Shown here piece by piece: positions 34,285 through 46,732 of a stretch of DNA of 64,000 bases (within the stretch, counting starts at the first letter, position 1; each line of letters opens with the position of its first letter). Position numbers and translations under genes: made by a program. Source of the stretch: Phragmites australis (Eukaryota > Streptophyta > Magnoliopsida > Poales > Poaceae); NCBI RefSeq assembly GCF_958298935.1, contig NC_084924.1, positions 32,957,819 through 33,021,818 on the forward strand, given 5' to 3'. The notes beneath the pieces are model-generated. The model saw nothing but the letters and a program-made list of their open reading frames with translations. It was not told the DNA's origin and searched no databases.

Positions 34285-35478
34285 TTCACTGCTGAACATA
34301 AGCTTCAAATTCTTCACAAAGGTGGCAACTAACCGTGTAAACAGTGTCACCGATTCATACAGTGCCGTAATATCTTAGAAGGAGTGGTTATTCTGCATGC
34401 CACTATGCACAAACTCCATAGGAAAAAGATGAATAGGGTTCTTAAAATAGATTTTGAGAAGACTTATGACAAAGTGAAGTGACCATTTTTACTATAGACC
34501 CTACGTATAAAAGATTTCTCACCTAAATGGTGTTTATGGGTAGAAACTTTTATTACTGGGCAAGTGTAGCAGTTAAGGTCAATAGAGAAATTGGGTATTT
34601 CCAAACAAAAAAAGGATTACGACAATGAGACCCTCTCTCTTCGATTCTATTTAATATTGTCGTAGACATGTTAGCAGTCTTTATCGAGAGAGCTAAAAGT
34701 GCTAGGCAAATTGCAGGTATTGTGCCCCACTTGGTAGATAAATGGGTTTTTAATCCTTCAATATGCTGACGACACAATCCTTTTTATAGGCCATGACCTA
34801 AAAAAGCGACAAACTTAAAGCTTTTACTCTGCACATTTGAACAACTATCTGGCTTAAAAATCAACTTTCACAAAAGTGAATTGTTTTTCTTTGGCGATGC
34901 AAGGGATCATGCTGAGCAATATACGGATATCTTTGGATGCACTAAGGGAGCGCTACCCTTGCGCTATTTAGGGATTCTGATACACTATCGCAAGTTAAGA
35001 AATAAAAACGGGAAAGGAGTAGAAGAACGTTTTGAAAAACACTAAGCAATTGGAAGGGTAAATACTTAACTTCAGGGGGGTAGACTCATCCTTCTTAATT
35101 CGGTTCTGAACAGTCTTCCTGCATACATGATGTCATTTTTCTTAATTCCAAGAGGGATTTAAAAAAAACTTGATTACTTTTGATCCAGGTTTTACTGTCA
35201 AAGTGATAATCATAAAAAAATACCGCTTGGCTAAATAAAAAACCCTATGCCAACCTAAAGAACAAGGAGGTTTAGGGATTTTGAATCTGGACATTCAAAA
35301 CACTGCTCTTCTCTGCAAATAGTTGTACAAACTTTTCACTGAAGAGGGGGTGTGACAAGACCTCCTTCGAAACAAATATTTGAGATCAAAACCACTTTTT
35401 CAAGTGGAGGGAAAACCAGGTGATTCACACTTTTAGTCTAGCTTAATGAAAGTAAAGCATAACCTAATCCGATATGGC
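34285..35478 (+). pseudogene. LINE reverse transcriptase, heavily decayed
   Basis: The + strand frames give SFKFFTKVATNRVNSV, RNILEGVVILH, KIDFEKTYDKVK, KKGLRQ-DPLS, the catalytic-type QYADDTILF, then KINFHKSELF and LRYLGI, in the order of a plant non-LTR reverse transcriptase. Stops and frameshifts are frequent. Both ends are missing. It abuts the downstream side of the ABCB relic at about 35478. Confidence 0.8.
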
Positions 35479-38183
35479 TCTTCAGAGAATTCAAAATTGA
35501 TGCTTTAGTAGTGCTATCAAGAGCGCTTGTAGCTTCATCCCATAATCTGGCATACATCAGATGAGAAAGTGTTAAGCCAAAGATGGCATTAGATAAGCCT
35601 CTTGTTGAAAGAAAGGGTCACTCACAGAATGGAAGGCTCCCTCAAGAATACACGAGCAATTGACACACGCTGTTTCTCCCCACCACTTAACTGCAATAAA
35701 GGCAAACCACATTTTCCAGATATACTGGTTATAGGAACAACAGGTTACAACATTTCCTGATTTGGCACATGAAGAGATTGTCTTACCTTCAAACCTCGCT
35801 CTCCTACTACTGTGTCACACTTGTCCGGGAAGTTCATAATTGTATCATGGATAGCAGCACGATGGGCAGCATCATAAATCTGTAAGGAAATAAATATAGC
35901 CTTCCAAAACAAATCGTATCACCATGCTATATAACTTCAGAATGTCTTGGAAGAAAATACTACCTCCTCATCTTTTGCTGATAACCGAACATATTGTATA
36001 TTATGCGTAATCGTGTCATTAAAAAGTACCTGCATTCACATTAACAACGTGACTTGGTTGGGTTTGGGCCAGTTCTAAGTGATATATATTCATAATGTAT
36101 AGACACAACTCACTAAAAATGTATTAACAGAATACCCCGTCTACAAAGTGATTTTACTATGTTGAAGAAAGTTGCAAAATGCACCAAAATATTTCCCTTG
36201 TCTCGCATAAATAAATTCTACATCCCAGATGTAATTTTGCTTTACTATTTTTTAGATAAAGGAAGCTTTAATTCCAAGATGAAATAAATTTATTATTTTT
36301 TAATTAAAAAGAACTCATGTTTGAATGTCTAATAAATAATCAAAGATGTTCACCCAAGAGCGAGCAGAAGTTCCAAGTTACATGGAAAGCTAGATTATAA
36401 AAGAGATCATAAGAAAAAGGAAAATCCCCCATCTCTCTATAGTAAAGAATATACTCCTTCTGATTGCAAATGTAGGTCGTTTTAACCTCCTCAACTATTC
36501 TCTAAATATAAGTCGTTCTCAAATTTCTATGCATTTTTTTTTCTCTTTTGTTCTCTTTTTACCCTTGTTTAATAAATACTATCACTCTCACAAATGAATA
36601 AGTTATCTTTTTTCAATACAGAATAAATAAGAAGCAACAAGGTCATTTGATCTACTTTCTTAATCCTTGTGCATGAGTCTAAAACGATCTACATTTGCAA
36701 TCGGAGGGAGTATGATTTTATTTGCATTTTAATACTTCAGAATCAGCATGATTTAGCAAACTCAATAAGAGGACCAAAAAAGTTTGAGAACTGTAACATT
36801 CACAAATTTAGAATATCAGAACGTTTACCGTGTCCTGTGGTACAACACCAAGGCATTTCCAAAGGCTCCCCAGTGTAACTCCTTGAATACCTTGCCCATC
36901 GATTCATATCTGACAGGAAGATTAAATAGAAGGCACCATAAGAATGGTAAATTCGGTATACATATTTGAAGGTCGATAAGCCATGACACGGAGTGACGAC
37001 ATCATCAATCAGCAGGAAATCAAAAGGGAGATTGATGTTTCTCTGTTCTTACAGATCCTGAAGTTGAATCAAAAAATCTGAAGAGAAGCCGAAGTATGAT
37101 GGACTTTCCTGCAGAAGAAAGGTCCAATTAATGAACGGCTCACTGACCCGAAGAATCATGAGTGATGCTAATACTTAAAAAAATAGTAATAATTCTTTTA
37201 TGACCCAAATTAAAGGACAATTGAACAAGATATCTCCTTTGCTACACAAATATTCACCACAGCCTGCTGTTAATCCAGTTGACAAAACTTATATTAGAAA
37301 TCTCGAATAGATGAAGTGTCGAAGACTGCCACACTGCCAGTTAATCATTAACAGGATCTTATCCACCAAACTAGATAAGGGCACGCTTGTCTCGCTTCTA
37401 GGCCATATAAATCAATTTTTGCTACATAAGAGGATGATAAACTAATACTAGATGAGTTAACTATTACATATTAGACAAAAACATAGGAGTTATCTACACG
37501 ATGATAATGTATTGTACATGTATATATTAATAAAAACACGTATATGTGTACATATTAGGATATAGCGGGAAGCAGGGACAAGGGAGCATTCCCGTCTTCA
37601 TCCCTGTATAAGTTCGTGGCCTGTACGTGCTTGTGTAACCATGTGGATCAGCTTTGATACCATTTGTAACAACTCAAAATCCAAACCGGCTTAGGCCCAC
37701 AACATTGTGTGGACCACACACTCACACTAACCTGTTTACACTTTCATCATCGTTTCGCGTAAAAAGTTTAACCTGGGGTTAGTGGTATAGACTCTAGTGG
37801 TCTTATAAGTTGATTCCACTCTTTCTTAACTTAGTAAGGTGGTACTAAACATGTGCACACGTGCACTTATAGGTCACTCATGAACTCAATCTAAATTGGG
37901 CTGGATGTCACAACCCTTGCACTGATCTATATTTTCCGAAGTAGTCTAAAATATCATGAAGAAATGCAAAAGGGATAAAAAAAATACTAATAACTCCGAT
38001 TTAAAATCACAACAATGACCTTCCAATTATCTTCTGACAATATGAACATTCGATAACCGATAGAAACCTTCAAATTTTAAGTCTGGTTACAAAAACAGTA
38101 AACATAGTTTGATCAATAAAGAAAATATGTTTACCGCTCCCACTAGTTCCGACTATGGCCACACTTTTTCCTGCAGGCACGGT
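35479..38183 (-). pseudogene. mitochondrial ABCB (ATM/ABCB25-like) transporter, nucleotide-binding-domain exons
   Basis: Seven exons of the C-terminal ATPase domain remain, minus strand, with GT-AG sites: 38183-38135 (VPAGKSVAIVGTSGSG), 37108-37053 (KSIILRLLFRFFDS), 36909-36829 (GVVPQDT), 36029-35964 (VLFNDTITHNIQY), 35879-35787 (AIHDTIMNFPDK), 35690-35626 (LSGGEKQRVSIARVF) and 35546-35479 (DEATSALDSTT). The protein family exports a glutathione-linked sulphur compound from mitochondria for cytosolic Fe-S assembly. Signs of decay: Walker A has Ile where GKS-Thr is expected, exon 3 has a TGA, and the membrane domain and the end are gone. An LTR cuts it on the 5' side and a LINE on the 3' side. 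A possible further exon relic near 39260-39310 is too weak to list. Confidence 0.85.
36454..36710. mobile_element. Stowaway MITE
   Basis: A 257-bp element. The termini CTCCTTCTGATTGCAAATG and, reverse-complemented, CTCCCTCCGATTGCAAATG are Stowaway-type and are flanked by TA at 36452-36453 and 36711-36712. It sits in an intron of the ABCB relic. Confidence 0.9.
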
Positions 38184-39253
38184 TGTCAAAGGATGAACTC
38201 CTCAAGCGGGGATCCTGAGGGACCCCTTTGAGATTCAGCCGGGGGATGATTCTGAATCTACCTCGTACGTGAATTAAATGAGAGTATGTGGGATGCAAGC
38301 GGGACGGATGATCGGATGCTAGTGGGAATAAATGCTCAAGGGATTTTTAGATAGGTTCGGACCGCACGGAGTGTAATACCCTACTCCTGTGTGTATGCTA
38401 TAAATGCTCTGGGAATGCCTTTCTGTGGATATCTTGTGTTACAAGGTTTTCTGTCTAAGTCTAGAGCTTCGATCTTAGAGAACCTCTGCTCGGCTTCAAG
38501 CTTCGTGTGTCCTGTCTTCGTTAGCTTGTCTGCTTGTCTTCGTCTGTCTTCCACCTGTTCTTCTTTGGGGTATCCACCCCTTTCTTATACCGTCGGGGAG
38601 GCTTGGCGTGCCCAGAAAAGAGGGCACGAGTCCCTATGAGCCATAAATGGAAAGCAACCATCATGGGCTGCAGCTCGGTGTTACAGGGGTGAAAAGTGCG
38701 TCCTCAGCCGGTCTTATCACCCATTATGCATGGCTTTAGCCGTTTGCAGGAGGGGGCCTACCGGGCAGCCGCTGAACCACCCCACATGACCGCTCAGTTA
38801 GAGCGGGCCTAACACAGCAGGGGGGGGGGGGGCAGGCGATAAGCCTCGAGCCCAGCGACGATATCTTCAAGCCGCGCAGGATGACGTGCGATGGGACCCG
38901 TCGCATTAAATGTCCCCACGCCTCCCTAACGGGCGATGACAGGGACTGACAACAGGCGTGAGGGGGAGTGGTTGGAAGTGACAGGCCATGCTCCCTCTTA
39001 AATATAGCATCGGGCCTCTCACCAATTGGCACTTCACCGCTGAGCCCTTGTGGGGTCCTTCGGCAAGGGGCTTCTCAAGTCCTCGGGGAACTCTGGGTGC
39101 TCAGGGACTACTGTTCATAGCCCCGAGCGCCCTCTTCCGGACATGTCTCTTCTCGGTCCTCGGGAAACTCGGGTACTCGGGGACCACTGTTTATGGCCCT
39201 GAGTGCCCTCGCCCGGAACTGTGTCTTCTCGGGTCCTCGGGGAACTCGGGGGC
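38184..39253 (-). mobile_element. LTR fragment (same family as 41418-42800), inverted
   Basis: It starts TGTCAAAGGATGAACTCCTC, the reverse complement of the LTR end found at 42800, and follows that LTR backwards through the GGGGATCC and CGGGGGATGATTCTGAATC blocks. It stops inside the GTGCTCGGGG repeat zone at about 39253, so it is truncated. It interrupts the ABCB relic just upstream of the Walker A exon. A G-run occurs at 38820-38832. Confidence 0.75.
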
Positions 39254-39508
39254 CACTTGTAGATACAGAGACTTACATGCCAAGTACTATGAGTACTTCT
39301 CGTGTTGCCGAAAGGATTCATTCCATCTGTATTCAAACTGAACCTTACATTCCTCACTTCATCTCTGAATTACTTGTATTTTGAATCGAATCTCCGCCAT
39401 TGCATGCCATTAGTAGGGTGTCTAAGTATTCTATCTTTCTTGCACTGTTTGGTATGCCATTACATCAACTCGGCATTCGTTCTGTTAGCAAATAATTACT
39501 TCAAATGA

Positions 39509-40385
39509 GAGATTATAGGGAAATACCAAACCACCTTAACATGGGACCTTTTCTTCTTTCTCTTCACCCCCACTACATCGTTCTCAATATCATCAACGTT
39601 GCACTTGTACCGTGGTGTATTGCAAACGCGACACGCTTCCAAATCTGTATCCTCGCCGCGAAATAACATGCAGTCGTTTCCATATGCATGTATTTTATCT
39701 ACTTCCAATCCTAACAGGTTGATAACCTGCTTGGCATGATACATGTTTTGGGAAACATGTTCCCCCTTGGAAGCAATTCTCTCAAGAATTCTAACAATTC
39801 ATTGAAACCCTTATCGGCCCAACCATTGCTAGCCTTCATTTGCATTAGTATCAACACCACATGCAACTTGATGTGCGCATCTTTACAGTTCGGGTAAACT
39901 GGTGTTTTAGAGTCCTTTACCATGTGATGGAACTTTTGATGTTATCTTTCACCGGTGAAGTCCCCCTCCCCATCGCGCAACATTTGCTCTAAACCGTCTT
40001 CATTGTTGCCAACAAAAGTGTCCCCTCCATCGTTCTTGACAAAAGTATCTTCAAATGCCGACATATCGAAGTCGTCGCTAGCCATCATATTGTCGCTTAT
40101 GTCTTCTTCGACTATTAGTTGCCCTTCACGCCCAACATCTTTAAGTTCACCATGCTCAATCCAACGGGTATAAGCAGCCTTGAAATCCCTGTGAGTCAAG
40201 TGTGCACGGATCTACTCTATGTTTAAAAATTGCTTCTCTTTCTTGCAGTCAACACACGAACAACATATATAGTGGTCGGCATGCTTCATTTTTGGCTTCT
40301 TGTACGCTGTGGCAACCCTCAGAAAAGCCTCAACGCGAACATAGAACTATGGCCCTCGATCCTTGTACATCCATGATCGGTCCAT
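39509..40385 (-). pseudogene. TNP2-like CACTA transposase, partial
   Basis: Starts MDRSWMYKDRGP at 40385, with a stop soon after. It continues with the N-terminal THRDFKAAYTRWIEHGE block, an acidic segment, ASNGWADKGFNELLEFLREL, then LGLEVDKIHAYGNDCMLFRG and KVVWYFPIISHLK. This is the usual order in plant TNP2 transposases. Several frameshifts and stops are present, and the catalytic core beyond about 39509 is gone. Confidence 0.8.
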
Positions 40386-40717
40386 CTACAAATTATTATA
40401 ATTAAACACATTCAACTTATAATCATTAATTATTTCAAAATCAAGAACAAATTCATTGAATTACCTCGTATCCTGATTGGTCCGTATTTGAGGGCACATC
40501 TCTTTCCGATACTTGGGCCGGGTCGGAGGACCTGCCTTCCAAAGGCTGCCGTGTCCGATTACGACCCGTGGGTGGACATAACATCCCTACAATATAGTAT
40601 TATATCAATTGTGTTAAATTCATAATGTTTACTAATGAACAGAGGAAATCCAAAGGATTATTATTTAAATTTAAGACTTTAAAAAGGTACGCAATCCACA
40701 TACTAGAAAAGTGGAGC

Positions 40718-40859
40718 TAGATTTTAGGGGCATTTGCAAATACCACCCTGATTTTTTATTCTTTGTAAGGATGCCACTCGAATGACAGTTCTAGTGGTAT
40801 TTTTGTAATTTTTTAATGGCAATAACGGTTCAAGTAGTGGCAAATTTGCATTTGTCCCT
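40718..40859. mobile_element. small MITE
   Basis: A 142-bp element with inverted ends (GGGGCATTTGCAAATACCAC and, reverse-complemented, GGGACAAATGCAAATTTGCC) and an imperfect flank duplication gatttta / tatttta. It lies inside the CACTA relic. Confidence 0.55.
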
Positions 40860-41417
40860 ATATTTTAATATACTCACCCACATCTATTTACATGTGATTT
40901 TAATCTACTCCTTAAATCACCTACAACAATAAAATTACGATCTTTCTCTAATTTATATCGATATTGGAGCTCTTGCTCATTCCAAAATTCAACACCAAGG
41001 AACAACCATCTAAATTCAAATCTAGAGCAATCTAGCAACTAAATCCAACTAAGAATTAAATGTAGATCATCTCTATACATCAAACAATGACAAAGTTGCA
41101 AACTTTTTCTAAATTAGATCTCAATTGCATCTCTAAATCCATAACCATAGAACAAGCACCAACCATCAACTCTAATGCAATCTACCAAATAAATCTATCT
41201 AAAAAAGAAATATAGATCATCTTACTAATATTATAGCACTTGACTCCTCCAAATCTTGAATCCTCCGACCGTAAAGCGGCAAAAATGATGGCCAACGGCG
41301 CTGTTCTGGGTGGGCTTGCTGCGGCTTTGTTCTGGTCGTGCTTGGGGGAGAAGGTTGTCTTTTATACTGAGCACTGATTAGTGTCGGTTGGTATATGGAA
41401 CCGGCACTGATAGTCAC

Positions 41418-42800
41418 TGTCGGTGACACAGGAACCAGGGGTCCCCGAGTCCCAAGGCCAGATCAGCAGGTTGCTATGTGGCACCCTCCCGCAGGGATTA
41501 TCTCCGCGAGGCACGAGAAGACCAAGTCCCGGGAGAGGGTGCTCGGGGCCACGAACAGTGGTCCCCGGGTACTCGAGTTCTCCGATGACCCGAGAAGACC
41601 AAGTTCCGGGAAGAGAGTACTCAGGGCTGCGAACAGTGGCCCCCGAGCACTCAAGTCCCCTGACGACAAGGAAAGCTAAATACCGGGAAGAGGGTGCTCG
41701 GGGCTGCGAACAGTAGCCCCCGAGCACCTGAGTCCCCCGAGGACCATAGGAAGTCAGTTCCAGGAGAGAGTGCTCGGGGCCGTGAACAGTGGCCCCCGAG
41801 CACTCGGTTCCCCGAGGACCAAGATAGGGCATATACGGGAGAGAGTGCTCGGGGCGGTGAACAGTGACCCCCGAGCACTTGGTTCCCCGAGGGCCTGAGA
41901 AGTCCCTCACCGGTGGCCCCCACAGAGGCCCAACGGTGAGGTGTCAACCAGTGAAAGGCCCGATGCTGCATTTAAGAGGGCGCGTGGCCTGTCACCTCCA
42001 ACTGCTCCTCCACACTTGCTGTCAGTCCCTGCCACGTTCTGGCAGGGGGCGTGGGGATATTTAATGCACGGGTCCTATTGCAGGACATCCGGCGCGCCTC
42101 GGGATAACATCGCGAAGCCCAAGGCACCTCGCCTGCCGCCCTGCTGTGTGAGGCGTACAAGACTGGGCGGGCGCGCCGGGCTGCTCGGTGGCTGCCCCGT
42201 GGGCCCTCCCCGCGGCCCCCGTTGAAAAACGGTATGATGACTTACAAGACCGGACGGGGCGCGTTTTCAACTCTCCCCGTCACCTCGCGCACCAGCCCAT
42301 GATAGTTGCTTTCCATTTATGGCGCCTTGGAACTCGCGCCATCCCTCTCTGGCCACGCTACCGCCCCGACGAGTATTTAAGCCGGGCGAGCTCCCCGGAG
42401 AAGACAGGTGAAGACCCGTTGAGGTTCAGTACGGCCAGACTGAGTTGAGTCAAGTTGAAGACAGCAGCAAAGACAAGCACAGAAGCTCAGATCACCGAAG
42501 AACAAGGAGCCCGAAGCTCTAGATTAGACAAATATTCTTGTAACCCAGCAACACTCAGAGAGATATTCTCAGAGCATTTATAGCACACACACAGGAGTAG
42601 GGTGTTACGCTCAGTGCGGCCCAAACCTGTCTAAAAAACTCCTGAGCATTTACTACTTCCTGCACCTGATCCTTCCATTCCACCTGCATCGCATTTACGC
42701 CCATTTATTTCACCCGCAAAACAGATTCAGAATCATCCCCCCGGCCGAATCTCAAAAGGGGTCCCTCCGGATCCCTGCTTGAGGAGTTCACCCTTCGACA
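41418..42800 (+). mobile_element. solo LTR (gypsy-like), nested in the CACTA relic
   Basis: Begins TGTCGGTGACACAGG and ends CACCCTTCGACA, with a perfect 5-bp TSD GTCAC on both sides (41413-41417 and 42801-42805). It is 1383 bp with no internal domain, so it is a solo LTR. A TATTTAA box at about 42374 probably marks its promoter. The same family occurs at 38184-39253 and 63444-64000. Superfamily assignment is uncertain. Confidence 0.85.
41531..41900 (+). repeat. five about 76-bp tandem repeats with GTGCTCGGGG…CCCCGAGCAC hairpins
   Basis: Units begin near 41531, 41608, 41684, 41762 and 41838. Each has an inverted repeat GTGCTCGGGG/CCCCGAGCAC separated by about 13 bases containing GAACAGTG. Confidence 0.85.
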
Positions 42801-42984
42801 GTCACTATTAGTGCTGGTTGGTGAATGGAACCGACACTGATAGTGACTATCAGTACCGATTCTTACCGTCTCAATTGTGGTTCATGGGTGGGAGTTTAAG
42901 AACCGGCACTGATACATCAACAGCAGTGGTTACATCTGAACCGATATTGATAGGACGCTACATATATGGTGTTCTGTAATAGTG

Positions 42985-45531
42985 ATAGTATATTCATCAT
43001 AAAATGTAAGACGTTTCATGATAATTTTGTAGATTTCGTCACTAAGTACATTCTATAACTCATATTCTGTGACAAAAACGAGTGACACGAAAAATATGTT
43101 ATTATTATTATTATTTTATAACAAAAATATCACTATATCGTGATAATAACTTATCATCATCGATAGTTAGATTTTTTTTTTAAAATAAAACTAGCGGAGG
43201 TGGGGCATGGCGAGGCAGCAGCGGTTGCGCTATGGATAGGAGCCAGGAGAGGACCGCGAGGTGTAGGCTAGGCGGCACTGGCGCGAGCGTTGCAAGGTGT
43301 ACTCAGTGTGGCTGGGCACGATACATCATTGATTCACTGTTGTTCAATGTGACAATGCTCTGAACTTCTGATTGAAAATTGTCTTTGTGCTAATGTGCAA
43401 TATAGTAATACTTCTGAATTCTAATTCAAAAGTAGTTCAATGTTGTGCAATGCAAGGGGACGGTCGTATATTTGGCTGTTATCAATTTGTAACTAAAAGA
43501 TATGAAATGAGCATGGACAAGTTAGTAGTTTTCTCCTTGTTTTGAAGTGTAGCCCAACTAGAATTTCCGACTGATGGTTGAATGATCAAATGATTGAAAG
43601 AACTGAAATTGAAATTATGTACTTTACAAAATTCCAAGAAGTGAACTATCGGTGTAATAGGTAAGGGGTGTTCTGTTGGCCGAGCCTCACGCTGCCAAAT
43701 GTCAGTCGGCGGTTGATATCCTTGAGACCACGACTTCACCCCACGATCAGGACGAGGCTCAGTCGACCGCCCCCGGTCGAAGGAGAAGACCCTGCCATTC
43801 ACTCAACCAATCAAATCGTATTAAATACCGTTCACTCAAGTTTGTCCTTCTCCAATCACCTCCTTTCGATGATCATAGTCGTGGGCAGGTGTAAAATTGG
43901 AGTAACCCATCCTGCAGCATTTAATATTACAGGATGGCCTCACATACGAATTGACATCACTCAGCGAACGTGACAGGGAAGTTTGTTCATGCTTGCCCTC
44001 TATAGTGATGACCTAGGAGTAGTTAACTTCGTCAGGAGTAGGTCTGTTGCAAAGTTTAGCACGGTCTGTTTGTATGTACTCATTTTTTACTATTATATAA
44101 ATGAGAAGGATCTAGCTTGTAAAAGGAGAGAATATTATGTAACAAGTTTATTTAATCCATAAAAAAATATACATGACGTAGGATTATTATCTCACGGAAA
44201 ATCTGAATCTGGATAAAACCCGTGCGTACTTGTGTCCATCCGATCCAAAAAACATCGATTAATGAGCCCATCATCCGATACACCTCAGATTTATTATCAA
44301 AGATCATTTCGGACAGAAACCACTTTAATTAATCGCTTGTGGATTTGAACCCCACATCACCGACTCTACATTAATAGTGGCCCGAGAAAGTGTCTGTTGA
44401 CTTCCTATAATTTCTAGGATCTAAAGGCATGTGAACAATGTAGAGTAACACCATCTGCTGAGTGTTGACATGGCTTCAGGTTTACAGACTACTAGACTAG
44501 TATAGAAATAGTAGTGCTTCAACATTCAGGCTAGGAGTGAAGAAATTGAAAGAGGGAAATAAAACGTGTACCCTGAATGTCATCTATATTTGTTCATATG
44601 CTTAACATTATTACCTGATTATTATATGCTTATTATGATTCCCACAAATATTTTTCCTCATCACGGAAGGAATTATGATTCCCATGAAAAATCCTAATAT
44701 TTTGCTAATTTGTTGTTAAGACTTCATAGTGCTAATTTATTGTTCATATTGCTAATCTAGAGTTTAGAGTTTTAAAAGGATAAAAGTTCTGAGTTCTAAC
44801 TCATGAATCATGATGTATTGTTGATTGTTCTAATTTGTGACATGAATATACGTGAATAAGAGGACCTTCCATCATCCCATCTGGTTATTGGTTTAACTTT
44901 TGATCCTATGGTTTGACCTGGGAGAGTTATTATAAATAATATGATGGCTATATCTATATGATCTGGTTATATAAATATGATGGATTGGCTAAGACTTTGG
45001 TATAATTATATAAATATGATGACTTGGCTTTGATCTTATGGCCTGATTATTAGATAGGTAATTTTTTTTAACTATGTACATCTGATTTAGAAATATTAGG
45101 CCCGCCACTGCTGCTTGGCCCTCTTCTCTGTGTTCATGATTGAGAATTGTTCTTGTTTTTTGATTGCGTTCAGTTGGCAAGGGTTGTTTGTTCATGATTT
45201 CAGTTGGCAATGGCTTCGATTGTATCTTCGTGTGTGATTCTGTGTTATTTCAGTTTTGGCATGTTTGTTTGCGATTTCTATGTGTGTGGTTGTGTCATTA
45301 TTTGCATTTTTGTTTTACAGGTTTTTTCCCCAAATTTGTTAATCTGTCAATATTGCACGTCTGTTCATGTAAATATCGAGATGTAAGAAAATGAGATTCG
45401 TTCTTAAATAAGATGACATGTAAAGAGGAATTTGTGAGGACTTGAATGTACAAAAGATTAGGGTATTTTTGTTAAACAAATTGAGATGCAAAGAATTTGT
45501 GTAGACAGCCACAATAATGTACTATCTCCGG
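42985..45531. other. unassigned region
   Basis: No supported gene. A GC-rich patch lies at about 43195-43320, and a duplicated block (TTATATAAATATGATG…TTGGCT) at about 44970-45030. No bounded element was recognised. Confidence 0.35.
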
Positions 45532-45768
45532 TCACGAGTACATTATGTTTTAGACAATATATATGGTCTTCGATATATAGCTTTAACCACTATTTTTTAA
45601 TAAGATATATTTATAAAATTTAATAAATTTGTGATATTATAAAAATAGTTTTTAAGGCAAATCTACGAATATGATTACAATGCTTTCAAATTAAATATTT
45701 TTAAAAACTATTTATTAGTTAAAGTTATAAAAAATTGAGCGAAACTTGTCCTTCATGACCGGAGAGAA
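45532..45768. mobile_element. Stowaway-like MITE
   Basis: Termini CTATCTCCGGTCACGA and, reverse-complemented, TTCTCTCCGGTCATGA, flanked by TA (45530-45531 and 45769-45770). A 237-bp AT-rich interior is partly self-complementary (ATATTTTTAAAAACTATTT-type blocks). Confidence 0.7.
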
Positions 45769-46064
45769 TATTACAGTATTTTTGTTATTTGGTACATCAT
45801 GGGAGGGAGCAGTTTGAAATCATGCACCACAGTACAACTCCATATCACTCTGCAAGTAGGCTTTGCAACCTAAGATGTGATGTTTTTCTCTCTCTAGCAA
45901 AGTCCCAATAAAATGAAACCCATTTTCCCTGCATGATTCTCGAGGTCATGACCAACGATCCAGATAGTGCCGGCCACTGATGTACCTCTGGAAAATCCTC
46001 GCCCCACACGTTATGCACGTGTATAGAGAGTAGTGCCAACGGATTTCGCTCGTACTAGATTAGG

Positions 46065-46365
46065 ATCTGTTTGGTAGAATTTTTTTACTTAAATTTTTTT
46101 AAGAGTGATTCTCTAAATAAAGTAATTTTATAGTTAAAAATGATTTTTTAAAATAAAATATATAGAGGAAGTGATTCTGTACGGGAAGTGAATAAGAAGA
46201 AACTGTTTTTTAGCTCTCTAATTTCTAGTTCATTTCAGATAATCACTATCACGAATTTCACTTAGTGAACTAAAAGCTAAAAGCTATTGTTTAGCAGAAC
46301 TCCTCTAATTCTATCCGAAAAACTACCCTGAAAACTCTGACAGATAGAACCTAAGCAGTCGTTGG
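46065..46365. mobile_element. possible MITE
   Basis: Ends resembling GGATCTGTTTGGTAGA and, reverse-complemented, GGTTCTATCTGTCAGA suggest a short inverted-repeat element. The match is loose and the TSD is unclear. Confidence 0.3.
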
Positions 46366-46732
46366 TACCCATAAGAGTAAATCGCATCAGCATCAGCATT
46401 GGAGCGTGTGGTTGCACGTCACACGTGTGAGCTAAAGCAGCATGAATCCAGGAAGAAAAGACAAGTGGGGTGTGAGGGACGCGCACAGTATGTACCCAAT
46501 TCGGGACTCATGCTGGGCCCATTTCCAGGAAAAAACCACGGTTAGGATGTCGTCTAACCAATAAGTGATATCTTTATTGTTGTCTATTGGAAAGATGATA
46601 TTGAGCGTTTAGTTCTGCTGATCCCATAAAAAAGTGTCGCTCTTTGGATGAGTGACATATTTTTCTACACATACACGGTCGTACGCATTCTATCAGCTTG
46701 GCGACAATGTCTACTGTACGACCCGGGCAGCT

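Larger units (their letters stand above)
39509..42984 (-). mobile_element. CACTA (En/Spm-type) transposon relic
   Basis: The right terminus, reverse-complemented, is CACTATTACAGAACACC at 42984. Subterminal ACCGGCACTGATA-like motifs occur at about 41375-41417 and 42806-42960, split by an inserted LTR. The transposase lies inside on the minus strand. The left end is missing. Confidence 0.75.

Noticed and set aside
37665..37913. TGT…ACA bounded block inside an ABCB intron
   Set aside because: Resembles a small LTR fragment, but ends and TSD could not be confirmed.
39254..39340. Possible membrane-domain exon of the ABCB relic
   Set aside because: Only a short, frameshifted resemblance (HEKYS…YLA); too weak to list as an exon.
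41531..41900. Regularly spaced repeats reminiscent of a CRISPR array
   Set aside because: The spacers are themselves repeated, the host is a plant, and the array lies within an LTR with a TSD.
41362..41971. Minus-strand frames with repeating PRGTECSGATVHGPEHSL-like peptides
   Set aside because: Translations of the about 76-bp LTR repeats, with no protein family.
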